Assembly (NCBI GenBank): GCA_029204225.1
Contig: CM055101.1
Span: 46,053,906-46,117,905 of the forward strand
Direction: 5' to 3'
From: Diphasiastrum complanatum
Taxonomy: Eukaryota > Streptophyta > Lycopodiopsida > Lycopodiales > Lycopodiaceae
Length of the DNA: 64,000 bases
This document shows positions 1 to 11,600 of this stretch, piece by piece; position 1 is the first letter of the stretch; each line of letters opens with the position of its first letter. A program made the translations under genes and the position numbers. The notes under the pieces are model-generated. The model searched no databases. It saw nothing but the letters and a program-made list of their open reading frames with translations, and was not told where the DNA came from.

Positions 1-803
1 TAGAAACCGTTCTATGGAGGCCTATAGACCTGTGCTATCAAGGTAGAGTAAGGTGAGAGCTGAACATCCAATGATGGGCGACCGTGATGAGGTGAGGAAG
101 AGGGCATGCCCATAGGCTCTGAGGCTCTGAAGCCAATGATGTGGGAGGAGTCTAACTCTGAGTATCTGAAGGTCCTGTTCACAATGGACATCATGTGACA
201 TGATTCAATGTTCACTGTTCAAACTTCACGAATCAAGAATCGGGAAATTGGAATGGTGCCACGCATTGCCAAGAGGTGTGCTCGAATCAGCAAAGGACCA
301 CCTGTGCAAGTCCACCTCTTTGTACCTGAGCTGCCATATCCTCTTGCAACCGTCACATGCTCCCAAGTGGGATCTCTTGCCTTTACCATGACCTCGAATC
401 TTGATTATACCCTAAAGCCTAAGTTTCTAAGTTCTAAATTCTAATTCCTAAGTTCTAAGTTGTAACCTAGATTCCTACTTTTACTATCCCAATGCCCATA
501 GCGATAGATGATCCCTTGTTGTCTTTAGAGTCTAGATTGTATCCATCCTTTACCCCTCTCTACTTAGCACTATCTAGCCCTAAGACTCAAGTTTCAACTT
601 TCGTATTCAAAAATCAAAATTGCAAAAAAATCTATCGTAACTAAGCTAACTTCTAACTTCTAACTAAATTCTAACTTCAAAGTTCTAAAACCTCTAACAC
701 TATTACACTAACTACTAATTCCAAAGCTCTAACTATAAACTAACTCTCCCATGTCCATCTTTTACCTCCGAAAGTGTTTTTGCACATGTTTTCAATTAGT
801 CAA
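1..803. other. No gene recognised; low-complexity CTAA-type repeats
   Basis: I see no coding region here. Two stretches (about 405-475 and 640-740) are made of degenerate short units of the type ctaagtt / ctaaatt / ctaactt, starting next to a single accctaaa. They could be a decayed telomere-like (CCCTAAA) tract or simple A+T-rich slippage; the units vary too much to decide. Confidence 0.4.
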
Positions 804-1925
804 TCAGGGTTTCCTAAAGGGTTCCTTAATGGCTCTCCAAAGGACTAGACCTTTTGCTGCATGCCTATGACTTGATCTAAAAGGAATCCTAATCTGCTTT
901 CCAAGGATGCAACTATGGCAGACAGGGAGATCGACTTTACAAGAAGGATAGTTGAGATCAAGAGCCATGGATTGTCTGGACATGTTCAAAACAGATGCAT
1001 AATTCAAGTGTCCTAAGCGATGATGCCATAGTAATGCTTTATTGACAAGAACAGAGATTTTCAAGGCTTGACTAGAATCAAAATAACAATGTGCCAATCT
1101 ATATAAGTATCCATACCTCTTGCCGAGTGCAAGGATCTTATTACTCCTATCAATAATTCTGTATTGACCAGACTCAAACTCCACCTTATGAACTAAATAT
1201 GTAATTCTAATTACTGATAACAGATTTGTAGAGAGTTCAGGAACATACAAGACTTTTGACAGTAGTTTGAATCGATCATGCTGGAATCTCAATCTTACAG
1301 TACCTTCACCTTTAATAGTGTGAGTACTATTGTCACCAAGATGAATATACTTCTTTGTGCTGTAAGGCTTATAGGATTGGAAAATCTCACGATGATTAGT
1401 CATATGTTGAGTAGTTCCAGAATCTAGAAACCACGAATCATCTGAATTCGTGTATTTGTCTTTGACCATAAAAGCGTCTTTGTCCATTTCGACTTGAGGA
1501 GATGCTGTAACTGTATTTGCTTGTTGATCAGGTTGCTTGGCTGCATTCTTCGCTTTGAGAATTCGCCAATCCTGGATCTCATGGTTATTGCGTTTGCAAT
1601 ACCTGCAAAACATCTTCTTCTTTGACGAATGTGGATTTGATGATTGTTCTTGACTTTGAGTCTGTTTCTGATTCGATGCAGACCGCTTGGAGCTTTTCTG
1701 CTTTTGTCGTTTCGAGCCCTTGTTGACATATAGAGCATGAGACGAAGAGGTAGACGAAGTGTCTTGACTTCTTTGATTATCTTCTTGCAGCAACATAGTG
1801 ATAACTCTGGTAAGAGTTAAATCTGAGTGTGTCGTGATGATCATCACCCAGTTCTCATGTGTAGAGGGCAGGCTTGAAAGCAATGTCATAATTGTGTCTT
1901 GATCGTCTATGACTGATCCGATCAT
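804..1925 (-). pseudogene. copia gag C-end, protease, GAG-pre-integrase (broken)
   Basis: A 373-codon open stretch continues gag after a frame change at about 1922-1925. It holds a basic region, then a zinc knuckle starting CRYC with its His kept but the last Cys replaced by Trp (the part reads HEIQDW), so metal binding is probably lost. The protease motif follows (WFLDSGTTQHM, with the D-S-G triad), then the GAG-pre-integrase signature (LLWHHRLGHLN and a later C-x2-C). The reading ends just after the C-x2-C where integrase should start. In an intact copy this would be one polyprotein. Confidence 0.85.
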
Positions 1926-2341
1926 CCGACAACGGCCATCTGTTGCAAGAGATTCTTAAACTGGTTAATGTGGCTCTGAAGAGAATCACCATTTGACATC
2001 TTGAGTGTGAAGAATTTCCTTTGAAGATCTAACTTAGTAGTTACGTCTCTCACATCATATAGTGAGCTCAGGATGTCCCAAACTTCTTTCGAAGTTTTAG
2101 CTTCAGCTATGTGGCCAATTTGAGTATCTAATATATTGAGGATAGTAAGCGCGAAAGCTTTACCATCCTTCGATTTCCATTTTGAGTCTTTTGTGTCGTC
2201 TTCAGGTTTCACTTCGATACCTGTAACAACATCCCACAACTCGTTGGCGATTAGCAAGGTCTTCATCTTAAATTTCCATAAATGATAATTGGATCCATTC
2301 AGCTTGTCTGCGATAAGACCGGCTTTACTTTGGGAATCCAT
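1922..2341 (-). pseudogene. copia gag N-terminal part
   Basis: A 139-codon stretch beginning with a Met context typical of plant copia gag (LNGSNYHLWKFKMKTLL), followed by the helical capsid-like region with LDLQRKFFTLKM and a conserved LLQQM segment. This is the UBN2/DUF4219-type gag that forms the particle shell. It ends at a TGA overlapping the start of the next frame. A one-base shift there separates it from the protease part, which is a decay mutation rather than a normal copia feature. Confidence 0.85.
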
Positions 2342-2598
2342 TTGGAACTTAGTCTGTCGATTGTATCGATGACGCTAAGATGTAGTGATGCCAACAACAA
2401 GAAATTAATTATTTGATACTGAAAGGATGAAAGGAACTGAAGAATATGATATCAATTTGATATCGCGAAAGATATCAAGTATTAGACCTTTTCGCTCTGA
2501 TATCGAAATAGTATTAGGCCCTGATAGAGATCACAAGTCTGATACCGTAACGGTTTAGATAAAGAAGTAGTGATCTAGCACTGATACTATGATAGTAT

Positions 2599-2610
2599 GC
2601 TCTGATACCA
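2599..2610 (-). promoter_or_regulatory. Primer-binding site, initiator tRNA-Met type
   Basis: On the minus strand this reads TGGTATCAGAGC, the standard plant initiator-Met primer site for minus-strand DNA synthesis. It directly touches the LTR end (…CCGACA), which fixes the LTR boundary at 2611. Confidence 0.9.
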
Positions 2611-3704
2611 TGTCGGAAATAGGTGAGTAATAGAATGCGGAAACTTTCTATTTCCAATTCATGACTACGCCTATCAAAAATTGAACAAAGCAGTAGTGAT
2701 GGAAATCACGTTCAATCTTTAACAACTAACTTTCGCTAGATACTAAGTGATTACGTAGCCAAACATAAAGTTTTGTTCTCAGACAATTTCTATCAATTAC
2801 AGAAGCAATACAGAGATGCATGCATTTTGACACAAACTGAACGCAATAAGGAAATAGTATTGAATCAGAAAAACAAGATCAGATGCTAATGAGTGCAAGA
2901 CAATAGCTAGAAACTGCGCACTCTAAAGCTGTCTCTGAGTAACTGAGAATAAGTTTGAAACAAGCAACTCTGCTGATAAGCAGTAGCGCAATAGCAACTC
3001 TAAAATAAATCTCTAAAAGATTGAGCTAGAATGCTCAAGAGAGTTCGAGCTTGAAAGCTTGATAGAGAGCTAACAACAATACTTTCTGATTGTGAACGAT
3101 CTGCTTGATGAGAGCGCAGGAAGCGTCGTGTAATAACACTCAACTCCTTCACAATTCACAATGTTGATCTTTCTACTCTAATAATGGTGTTCGCTGGCAT
3201 TCATCCAGTTCTTCTCAAAAGTTACTTGCTGATAAGCGGTGACAATTGGCTGTAAGCAGTCTGTCTGCATAAATGAACGTAAACTGTCATTCTGCATAAA
3301 TGAATGTAAACTGCCACAGGCAAAAAATGCGACACTGCATTTTTAGTTGTGATTTCTGACAGGCGAAAAATGCGAAAAAGGCGACACTGCATTTTTGCAC
3401 GTAATTCCTGACGGGTGAAAAATGCGACACTGCATTTTTACTCGTAATTCCTGATAGGCGAAAAATTCGAAAAAGCCGACACTGCATTTTTACACGAGAT
3501 TCCTAACAGGCGACACTGTCGGGTTTGTAGAGAGAGAAAATGCGACACTGTTGTCAAACTCCATGTATTTCTGCAGATTGTGTAAAAGCACTTGTAATTT
3601 TGCAGACTGTATAAAGACACGGGAAAATCTGCAGAACTGGATAAACAGTTGGATGAAGATTAAAAACCGATTAGTCGATTAGTAGGAAAGAGAATAATCC
3701 AACA
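2611..3704 (-). repeat. 5' LTR of the copia element
   Basis: Read on minus it starts TGTTGGATTATTC and ends TTTCCGACA, with the TG...CA ends expected of an LTR, and it abuts the primer site. Its length is 1094 bp. Its U3 half carries a tandem array (3310-3550). No second copy is in the window, so age cannot be estimated from LTR divergence. Confidence 0.85.
3310..3550 (-). repeat. Tandem array in the copia U3
   Basis: About four imperfect units share the words gcgacactgcattttt, acgtaattcctgac and aggcgaaaaatgcg, with spacing near 50-65 bp and small internal duplications of cgaaaaag. In LTR elements such U3 arrays often act as enhancers; that role is inferred here. Confidence 0.75.
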
Positions 3705-4198
3705 GTGTTCCGCGGTCAATGCACTAAAGAGCGATTCTAATAGAAAGTTGACCCGTAGTTGTTATAGGACCTTCTCAAGTCGACAGGAGGTTATGGGGAC
3801 ATTAGAATGTGATAGTTTGTGTGCTCGCAACTTTTGCTTACTTTCCCATACCAAAGTAATTATCTCAGAATATTGGACAAGACAATCTCTATTGTAAATT
3901 CTCAAACTTAGCTCAAGGGTCATACTTCGTAGTTGATAGAACGGGTCTTTTGGGAAAGGAGACGTGCTATATTCAACGGTCATACCCCTTGAAGAGAATG
4001 ACACATTGTTAAGAACCCAATGAACACATGAATCATGATGTGTAGTAGAAATGAGCAAGAAATTGATGATAAATCTTATATAGTCTTAAACTAACGTCCA
4101 TCATGATCATCAATCAACTGAATTGAGTAGCTGATTGTTTCAAAAAAGATTTGAATATTGAGCTTTCTACAAAGTACTTAAGTTTATGTAAAGCCATA
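3705..4198. other. No gene recognised
   Basis: This is a spacer between the copia LTR and the palindrome-rich island at 4199. A minus-strand open stretch (3762-4058) has no motif I recognise. Confidence 0.4.
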
Positions 4199-4262
4199 GT
4201 TGCAGAGAATCGCAATTCTCAGGTCATATTGCGAATCTCGATTCTCAGCAGAGAATCGTTAT
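4199..4262. repeat. Palindromic island built on GAGAATCG
   Basis: The island contains a hairpin with 8-bp perfect arms (4239-4246 and 4251-4258, CGATTCTC / GAGAATCG, 4-base loop) and a second with 6-bp arms (4205-4210 and 4215-4220). The same architecture recurs with other words at 4881-4930 and 44616-44693. The origin may be foldback or transposon subterminal DNA, but is unknown. Confidence 0.55.
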
Positions 4263-4264
4263 TC

Positions 4265-4770
4265 AAAATCTTTTGAGGTGGTTTTTGGCACATTGTTTCA
4301 GCTATATAGATATCCTAAAATGGACCATATTGTACCTGAAACTACTGGCAACCTACATAAATGCACTGCTTTCGTCAAGAGCTTCAAGCTGATACCCATA
4401 TTACCCACTAAAATCCGAAAAAAAAAGATGTTGATTCTTGTTTATGTGAAGATATTAGAGAAGAAATGGAACATAATCGCTATTTTCATGAATTCTTGAA
4501 TGATTCACCTGGAAGAGATGTGGCTCAATCTATGAAGAAAGAATCAAAGAAATTTGACTTGACATATTTGAAAGTGAAGCCTATGATAGCCAAGAAAATC
4601 ACATGGATGCATCCATGAGTGTTCAAAGCAATTGTAATACGCTACTCCTTAATTATGATTGTTATTGTGACGAAAAGGAGTCCTTGGTGGATATCATTGA
4701 TCATGCCAGTGAAGAATATTCACAAGTTGTTTCTTATGTTTATGAAGTCGAAAAAATTCTTAAAGAATGA
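4265..4770 (+). pseudogene. Unidentified coding-like relic
   Basis: Plus-strand frames give protein-like runs broken by frame changes: an acidic segment near 4436-4580 (with NRYFHEFLNDSPGRDV) and another at about 4590-4768 (with ESLVDIIDHASEEYSQVV, then a stop). I do not recognise the family. The composition suggests an old gene or transposase fragment. No splice sites join the parts convincingly. Confidence 0.3.
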
Positions 4771-4880
4771 ATATAACAAAGTAACTCATTTCAGCTTAGT
4801 GTAGTTTTTTATTGGTTGAAGACTCAGTATCACCTTTTTTTCTTTGTTACAGAAATACATTTAATTTTTTTTTGGTCAGG

Positions 4881-4930
4881 TTCTGGAACAGAATGCATTC
4901 CGGGTTCCAGAATGCGTTCCGTTCTGGAAC
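4881..4930. repeat. Palindromic island built on GTTCCAGAA
   Basis: TTCTGGAAC at 4881-4889 pairs with GTTCCAGAA at 4904-4912, and GTTCTGGAAC recurs at 4921-4930. It follows a T-rich run. It is similar in build, but not in sequence, to the islands at 4199 and 44616. Confidence 0.55.
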
Positions 4931-5448
4931 GGGGAACTATGTATTGGCATAGGGATGTTCAGAATGGATGACTAGAAAGAAATACTCTGGCTGGTAGAAG
5001 TCTTTTTTTTGCTCGGATGTGAACCTAGGTCTTACGTGAAAACCATCCAAGTTTACTGATGTGCAGCTTCTGTTTCAGAACATAAACAATCATTCTAGAA
5101 CTTTCAATGTAAGTGTCTTCTCGTTTACAGCTGCAAGAAGCCTCTAGCCATCTCAAGGTCTTAGTTCTGACTTTCAAAATACATATGGACGATCATAGTT
5201 CTCTTCCAGCCTTTGCCTCAGGTCTTGCTTCTCGCAGGTTCCCTCCTCGGCCATTCTAATAAGGGCGGTAAGTTGTACATTATGACAGTTGAACTTTGCC
5301 GTCTTAATATCACGTCATACTGGTTACATCAATTACATGTTTGGATCATTGAAAAAGGTGAGTATCTTTGGGAATAAATCTATCATCAGCTGTGCCTTAG
5401 TTTTGGCAAACTGTTTTCTTGTCATGATGGTTTTCTCCTTTTCAACAG

Positions 5449-5619
5449 GCATTACATTATGATGTAAGAAGAGGTCCACATAGTGTTGGTGCACATGTCC
5501 GAGATGCTGCAGCATATGTTTGTTGGGCATTTGCTCGAGCTTATTCACCACTTCTCATGAGAGATCATTTCAAGCAACTTGCACCTTCATTACTAGCAAT
5601 ATCTTGCTATGATCGTGAG
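5449..5619 (+). CDS. TBCD: TBCD exon A (57 codons)
   Basis: The acceptor is ttcaacag at 5448 and the donor is gtttga at 5620. It encodes the very conserved [20 protein letters not shown] segment followed by [11 protein letters not shown], a hallmark of cofactor D, and ends in DRE. Phase 0 on both sides. It is the first exon I can recognise; the acceptor implies a preceding exon outside or unrecognised. Confidence 0.92.
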
Positions 5620-8600
5620 GTTTGAACTAGTCTATGTGTGTATTAGTCCTTGTTTCCAATGATTCAATTTTTATTGATTATTCTTCCTATCTATCATCCA
5701 TTACAAACAGTAACTATAACTGCTTTTCAATGTTCAGGTTAACTGCAGGAGGGCGGCCTCTGCTGCTTTTCAAGAAAATGTTGGAAGGCAGGGTGACTTT
5801 CTTCATGGAATTGAAATTGTTAATACTGTGAACTACTTTGCTCTTGGTTCACGCTCATACTCTTATAAGATTGTTGCAGTTTATGTTGCCCAATTTGATG
5901 AGTATCGTGGATCATTGATTGAAGAGCTGCTGCAGTCAAAAATTGGGCATTGGGTACTGTATTCTGTACATTGCTTCATTCTTCTGTATGTGAACAGTTC
6001 TTGCTTTTATGTATTACTTATGATTCTATTAAAACTTGCTGAGGGTTCAGGCAAATATAGATATGCCATTAAGACTGCATGGAGCAAACGTAGCATCCCC
6101 TTGCCAAATCAGCACTTACATAATTTTTGGACTTACCTCACAACAAGGCAAGAGCCAAGTATGGATAATTTTTAATTTGATCCCTTTCAAACTTGAAAGG
6201 CTGTATTGGATCGCACAAGATGCATGATCTTTCCCTGAGTGTATGGATTTGGAAATCTAGTAAAGCTTGCAAGGCTTGTGAGTATCCTGTACATAAGTAC
6301 AGCCCTACTGTTCATGCTGAAGCTCTTATAAGCTTCATATAAGGTGAGGAATGGAGTTGATCTGGAAATTTACTTGCTGACTTGCAGCACCCTTTCAAAA
6401 AAAGCTATACAAGGTATTCACCAAAGACATTGATTTTTGGGCCCTCTTTCTGTTGACATCTAAGCATAGTAGTCAGCCTTAAGTTTAGGAGCAGAGATTT
6501 TCAATATCAGTGCTTTCTGATCAAGATATCAACTATCCAGATCGAAATTTGCATTCCTCTGACTGTTTTGATAGTGTAGATGATGCCAATTCCAGAACGA
6601 ACTGTGATGTGGCAGTTGGTTCTAGAATAAAAATCTTGAATAAAAAAGGGTTGAGCTACAAACATAATACTAGACATTGTTGGGGCCTTTGGGTTCCTAT
6701 GTGAACCGGACATTTAATTTTCTTTAAGTGTTATCCAATTGCAGGGCACTGGTCATCCAGTTATTTGTATCAGAATGATGTTTACCCACCCTATCCTGAA
6801 CATTCTAGAGTAGGACTTTTTGGTGAACGTTCCAGATAGGTACAAGTAGAATATGCATGAGCTAATTGACAGGCTACTGTATGCAGTTTGTGAGGGTTCT
6901 TTGTAGAAGACTCTGGTGACAACCATCCTTTGGAGGTTTGATTGGCCTCTGTTCGCTGATATCAAGATAGCTTTGTATGTCCTGCTGTAGACAATCTTTC
7001 AAACACATTTTGATCTTGCCGAGTGGTCACTAAAATGGCTAGTAGGTTTCCAAGAAGAATGTTAAGTCAGCAAACAAAATGACACAAGACAAAAACTTAA
7101 TCATACAAGAGAGCTGGCCTGTTCTGATTGTAGTGGCATCATCAAGTGGAATAAGTATGATCAGAACTGGCTGGTATAGTAGCTAGTATCATAACTGACA
7201 GCGAGTTTAAGGACTAGGTATTCTGCAGCGTACATTTCAAACAGGGTCACAAAACAAGGATATGAAAATAATCTGATTTCTTGCTGTGTTGGGCTCCAAC
7301 GATAGAGTTGTAAAATGATCTGCAAAAGATAGCATATAATTGCCATGAAGGGCTTTAGCCAGCAATCGTGGCTTGGAAAGCTATTGATGGATGTGACAAA
7401 CTTCTGCATGCACAGCTCTACAGAATCGGTAGCATTGAAAGACATACAGACATCACATGCAAGACAATTCAACTGATGATGCTTTGATGAACGTAGTATG
7501 CTAGCAAGAGATAGCTATGCACCAGCTATTACATCAAGATCACTAGCTTGGAGTGCAACCATTAACCCATATGTACATGACAACTGTGCAGGATCACAGG
7601 CACACAAGAAGGATTACTCCTGATACGTTAAATTTTGAGAAGCATCACAAGCATTAAGCTTGGGTACCACCAATGAACATCACAATGAATGAGAATCATA
7701 TAAGATAAGATAGCTTGAAACACTATGTTGAGATAATAACTAGAAGCTTTCATAATCAGAAAGGATTGAAAGAAACAAGCTATCAAAATGATCACGATGG
7801 GTCCCTCTCCAAAAGAAGGCTGCCAATAGATGATGCTCTCTATACACAAAGGTTACTGTTCCATTCAGCACAAGGTTGGAGGGAAACAATCTACTCTTAA
7901 TCTGGTCTACTTTCTCTCATAATATATAGAGAAATGGATCTCCTAAAGATCTACAGTGCTTTATTAGTTACATAGTTCCATATGGTATTTAAGTGGCCCT
8001 TGGGTCTCTATTGGGCCTTATTTCCTGATAGCCCGGGCACATGAGGCATCATCAATTGTGCCAGGATGGTATCTTCCCTCTCCTTATCAAGAAAATAAAA
8101 GGAGAACTTTTTAAAATCTTGAAAGGGTTCCTGTATAAGTAGGATCCGCTTGAGTTCTTTGGCAGTGTCTTGTTGGACGTTCTTGAGAGTTCATTGTTGA
8201 AGACTCTAGTGCCAGCTGTCCTTTGGAGGACATGCAATTGGTTTCTATACCATCTTATTGATGAGTGCAAATATGTATTAATCGGAGATTGGTGTACTAG
8301 CTTTTGTTGCTTGTCCTGAATTTGTCTTACATGATCTTCTTATCTAATTGTAGCTTTGAACGCACAATTCCAGCCATTATCGAAGCTGATATTTTATATG
8401 CTGTAGGGCATCAGTTGTTGTTAGCAAATGCGTAATGCTTAAATGACATAACTTTGCCAAGAGATGACCACTAGATCGACTAGCATAGACTTCATTGATG
8501 ATTCAAAACATAGATTATCCTTACAATATTTAAAGATTTTCAAGCATTTTCAATAATATTTGTGTATGTTTATCATTTCTTTTTTGTTATATTTTGTGTA

Positions 8601-11600
8601 GGATAGAGGGATTCGAGAATTGGCAGCTGAGGCACTTTCTTGTCTTGCAAAGTATGAGTCAGCGCTTTTTGAAGATACCATACTACAGACACTTATTTCC
8701 AGAAGTCTATCCTCGGATTTAAATCTTCGTCATGGAGCATGCTTAGCAGCAGCTGAAGTGGTCAAAGCTCTGCACGAATGTGGATTTAGGTTTTCATCAG
8801 GTAATGCTTATGTACTTTGGTAACATACAATTGTCACATGCCAAAGAAACTTCCAAATTATGCATCTGTTTTTATTATTCATCTCTACATATGGTGATCA
8901 AGTGATACTGCTCTACACACTTTTTATATTCAGCAAGTTGCTTGCATTAACATAATTTTAGTTTCACGATCAAGATTCTGAAAAGGTCAGATCTTCTGTT
9001 GTTTGAATTGAATGTGCCAGATATCATAGTTTCTTCTTCTTTGTCGCTTACAGAGTCTAGATACATGTAGCACCAAGGATATGGCATTAAACATAGACAA
9101 GTACAAACGGTTATCTACTTAAGGTCCTAAAGTAGTTGATGCCACTACTTGCTTCAAGGTCTTTGTCCCTCCTTATGTAGTGTCTGAAGCACTACATCCT
9201 TGGGTCTAGAAAGTAAAGATCTTAAAATTGCATTTTGTGAATGCAGGATAATGCAACATTTGGAATCAACTTGAGTGAGTGATTGCTCCAATTATCTCTA
9301 TATAACTTAAAGCAGAAGAGCACCTTGTATGACATTATACCCCATACAAGCATTTGAAATCTATCAAAGTTTGCCCTATGCCACAAATTATATGGTTTGT
9401 TAAAATTACATAAAACTTTTGCAAATGTTACGACTTCATACCTGCAACACATAATCTACTTTTGACCTCAATAATTTAAATAACAAATGCACAAAATGTT
9501 TTTAAATCATGACCAGCAAAAGTTTTAAAATCATGACTACAATTGAGCACTGCAAGCGTAATTATGCGGGTCCAAAGACTCTCCTAAGAGATGAAATTTG
9601 ACAGGGTAATGCCTGTCCATGGCATTTTGAAGTGTCAAAAGAGACTTTTTTTTACATGCCTATAAGGCACTTAAAACAATTCTTATAGGAAATGAAACAT
9701 GCATCTGAAGGAAATTGATTACTAGTTTTATTGTCATTTTGAGAGTTATCTTTTGAAAGACCAAGGTTTCTGATAACAATCATCCTCACAAAAAAGAGAA
9801 AATATGTGATTCAATATCTACTTGGGCCCCTTATTTCAAGTTAGAACTCGTTTGCATGTTTGTTGCATGCATGTGCATGTGATAGAGCCACACAGTGAGG
9901 CTGAAATTCAGAATTTCGTTAAGTGCTTTTCCCTTCTGTGTTTTTCTCTCTCTCCTTTTAATTTAAGGTGGCAAACTCTAAGGAATTATGAAACTTAGCC
10001 GCTGAAGCCTTCTCCAAAGCTGGCCATGCCATTTCTCTTTGAGATAAGGGGAAGGCAGCAGAAGCCTAAGCTTTCGGAAGAGGCATTGGGTGAAGACGAA
10101 TACTGTGATGTCAATGATGTATATGGGACCAGAGAGGAAGACATACAATGGCCATGCCATAAGAGGCACTGGGTGAAGACAAATACTGTGATGTCAATGA
10201 TGTGTATGGGACCAGAGAGGAACACATACAATTAGTTAATCAGGTCTCAGCCTTGTAGGAGTTAACCAATAGCCTTTTTGACTAGTCTAGTGCCTAGCTA
10301 AAGGGCAAATCAAAAAAGTATGGAATACCATGATCAATGGCCTTGAGATAGAGATCCAAGGTTATCAGGATCATGCTTACTTCCAAATAATGAACTTGGA
10401 TTGAATAGACCTTGTCCTTGAGTGTAGGTGAGTCTATAGTCTAGGGCCTACCCTGTAATCAAAACAACACCATTTCCTTTGAGTGCACAGGGAAGTAGGT
10501 GGAGATGCATGGAGAGCATAGTTTGCCAAACAACCCATTGATTTGTAGTTCGGAGCTCAAACTGCTCATTGACAATGCTGATTATGAGGTGCTGCTTTGT
10601 GACTTACAGTTTGTTTCTAACGATTTTAAGATCACCCATCAGACAATTAGTTATTCAAAGTAGTTGTTGGTTGAAATTTCAAGATGTATTTCTAGACGAC
10701 TTACCAGATGGTATTCCACCAAGTAGGGAAATAGACCATGCTATAGACTTAGTCCTTGGAACTAAGAGAATGAAACTTTTTTTAGACAGCTCGTAGAGTA
10801 TCTCAAGAAAGGACAAATTCAACCTAGTATCATCTTGAGCACCTCCATTTCTTTTAGTTGAGAAGAAGATGGTTCTATGCACTTGTGCATAGTTAACAAG
10901 GTGACCATTAGGAATAAGTATCCGATGCTCGAGTAGAAGTGTTATTTATCAACTCGGAGGGGCTAAATATTTTAATAAGGTAGACTTACGATTGAGATAT
11001 CACCAAGTTTACATTAAGTCGGAAGACGTCCCTATCAAGGTCGTTATGAGTTTAAGGTAACTTCATTTCAGCTTACAGATTCTCCAGCGACTTTCAGGAC
11101 CTTGATGAACATTGTTTAAGACCGTGCTATTGTAAGTTTGTGGTCGCCTTTTTAGATGACATCCTCGTCTATAGTAAAGACAAAAGTTAAACGTTTGAAA
11201 CATCTCAAAAAAGTGTTTTGATTGTTAAGAAAGCATAAGTTATATGCTAAAGAGTCCAATTGTGAATTTCTCACTAATTAGTTCTTTGGGTCATATTATT
11301 TTCACAGATTGGAAAAAAGATCGACCCATCAAAGGTAGAGGCTCTTTTGAATTGGCCAACACCAACTAGTTTGTCAGATTTTCAAGTCTGACTAGGTCTT
11401 TCAAGATATTACCGATGATTTGTCAAGGATTATGCAAAGATAGCTATGACAAATCTTTTATTGGGGAAGGGAAAGGACTTCTACTGGCATCAAAATCAAT
11501 AGGAGAGTTATGATACTCTTAAGCGGATGATTGCTACAACGCCACTGTTGAAAATCATGGATTCTAAACAACCATTTGTGGTTGAGATAGATGCAAATGA

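Larger units (their letters stand above)
804..3704 (-). mobile_element. Ty1/copia retrotransposon, truncated, one LTR
   Basis: Read on the minus strand, the order is LTR (3704 to 2611), initiator-Met primer site, leader, gag, zinc-knuckle relic, aspartic protease and GAG-pre-integrase. The sequence then stops matching near position 800. Integrase core, reverse transcriptase, RNase H and the second LTR are absent. Domain order and the primer site identify Ty1/copia. Gag and protease are in different frames, so the copy is dead. It lies upstream of the first visible TBCD exon, probably inside a TBCD intron. Confidence 0.88.

Noticed and set aside
408..740. Interstitial telomere
   Set aside because: Only one accctaaa word; the remaining units are too varied to call a telomeric tract.
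5194..5265. Possible TBCD exon just upstream of exon A
   Set aside because: There is an AG before it and a GT after it, but no reading matches the conserved LAELARRGLLLP-type block expected there, so I left it out.
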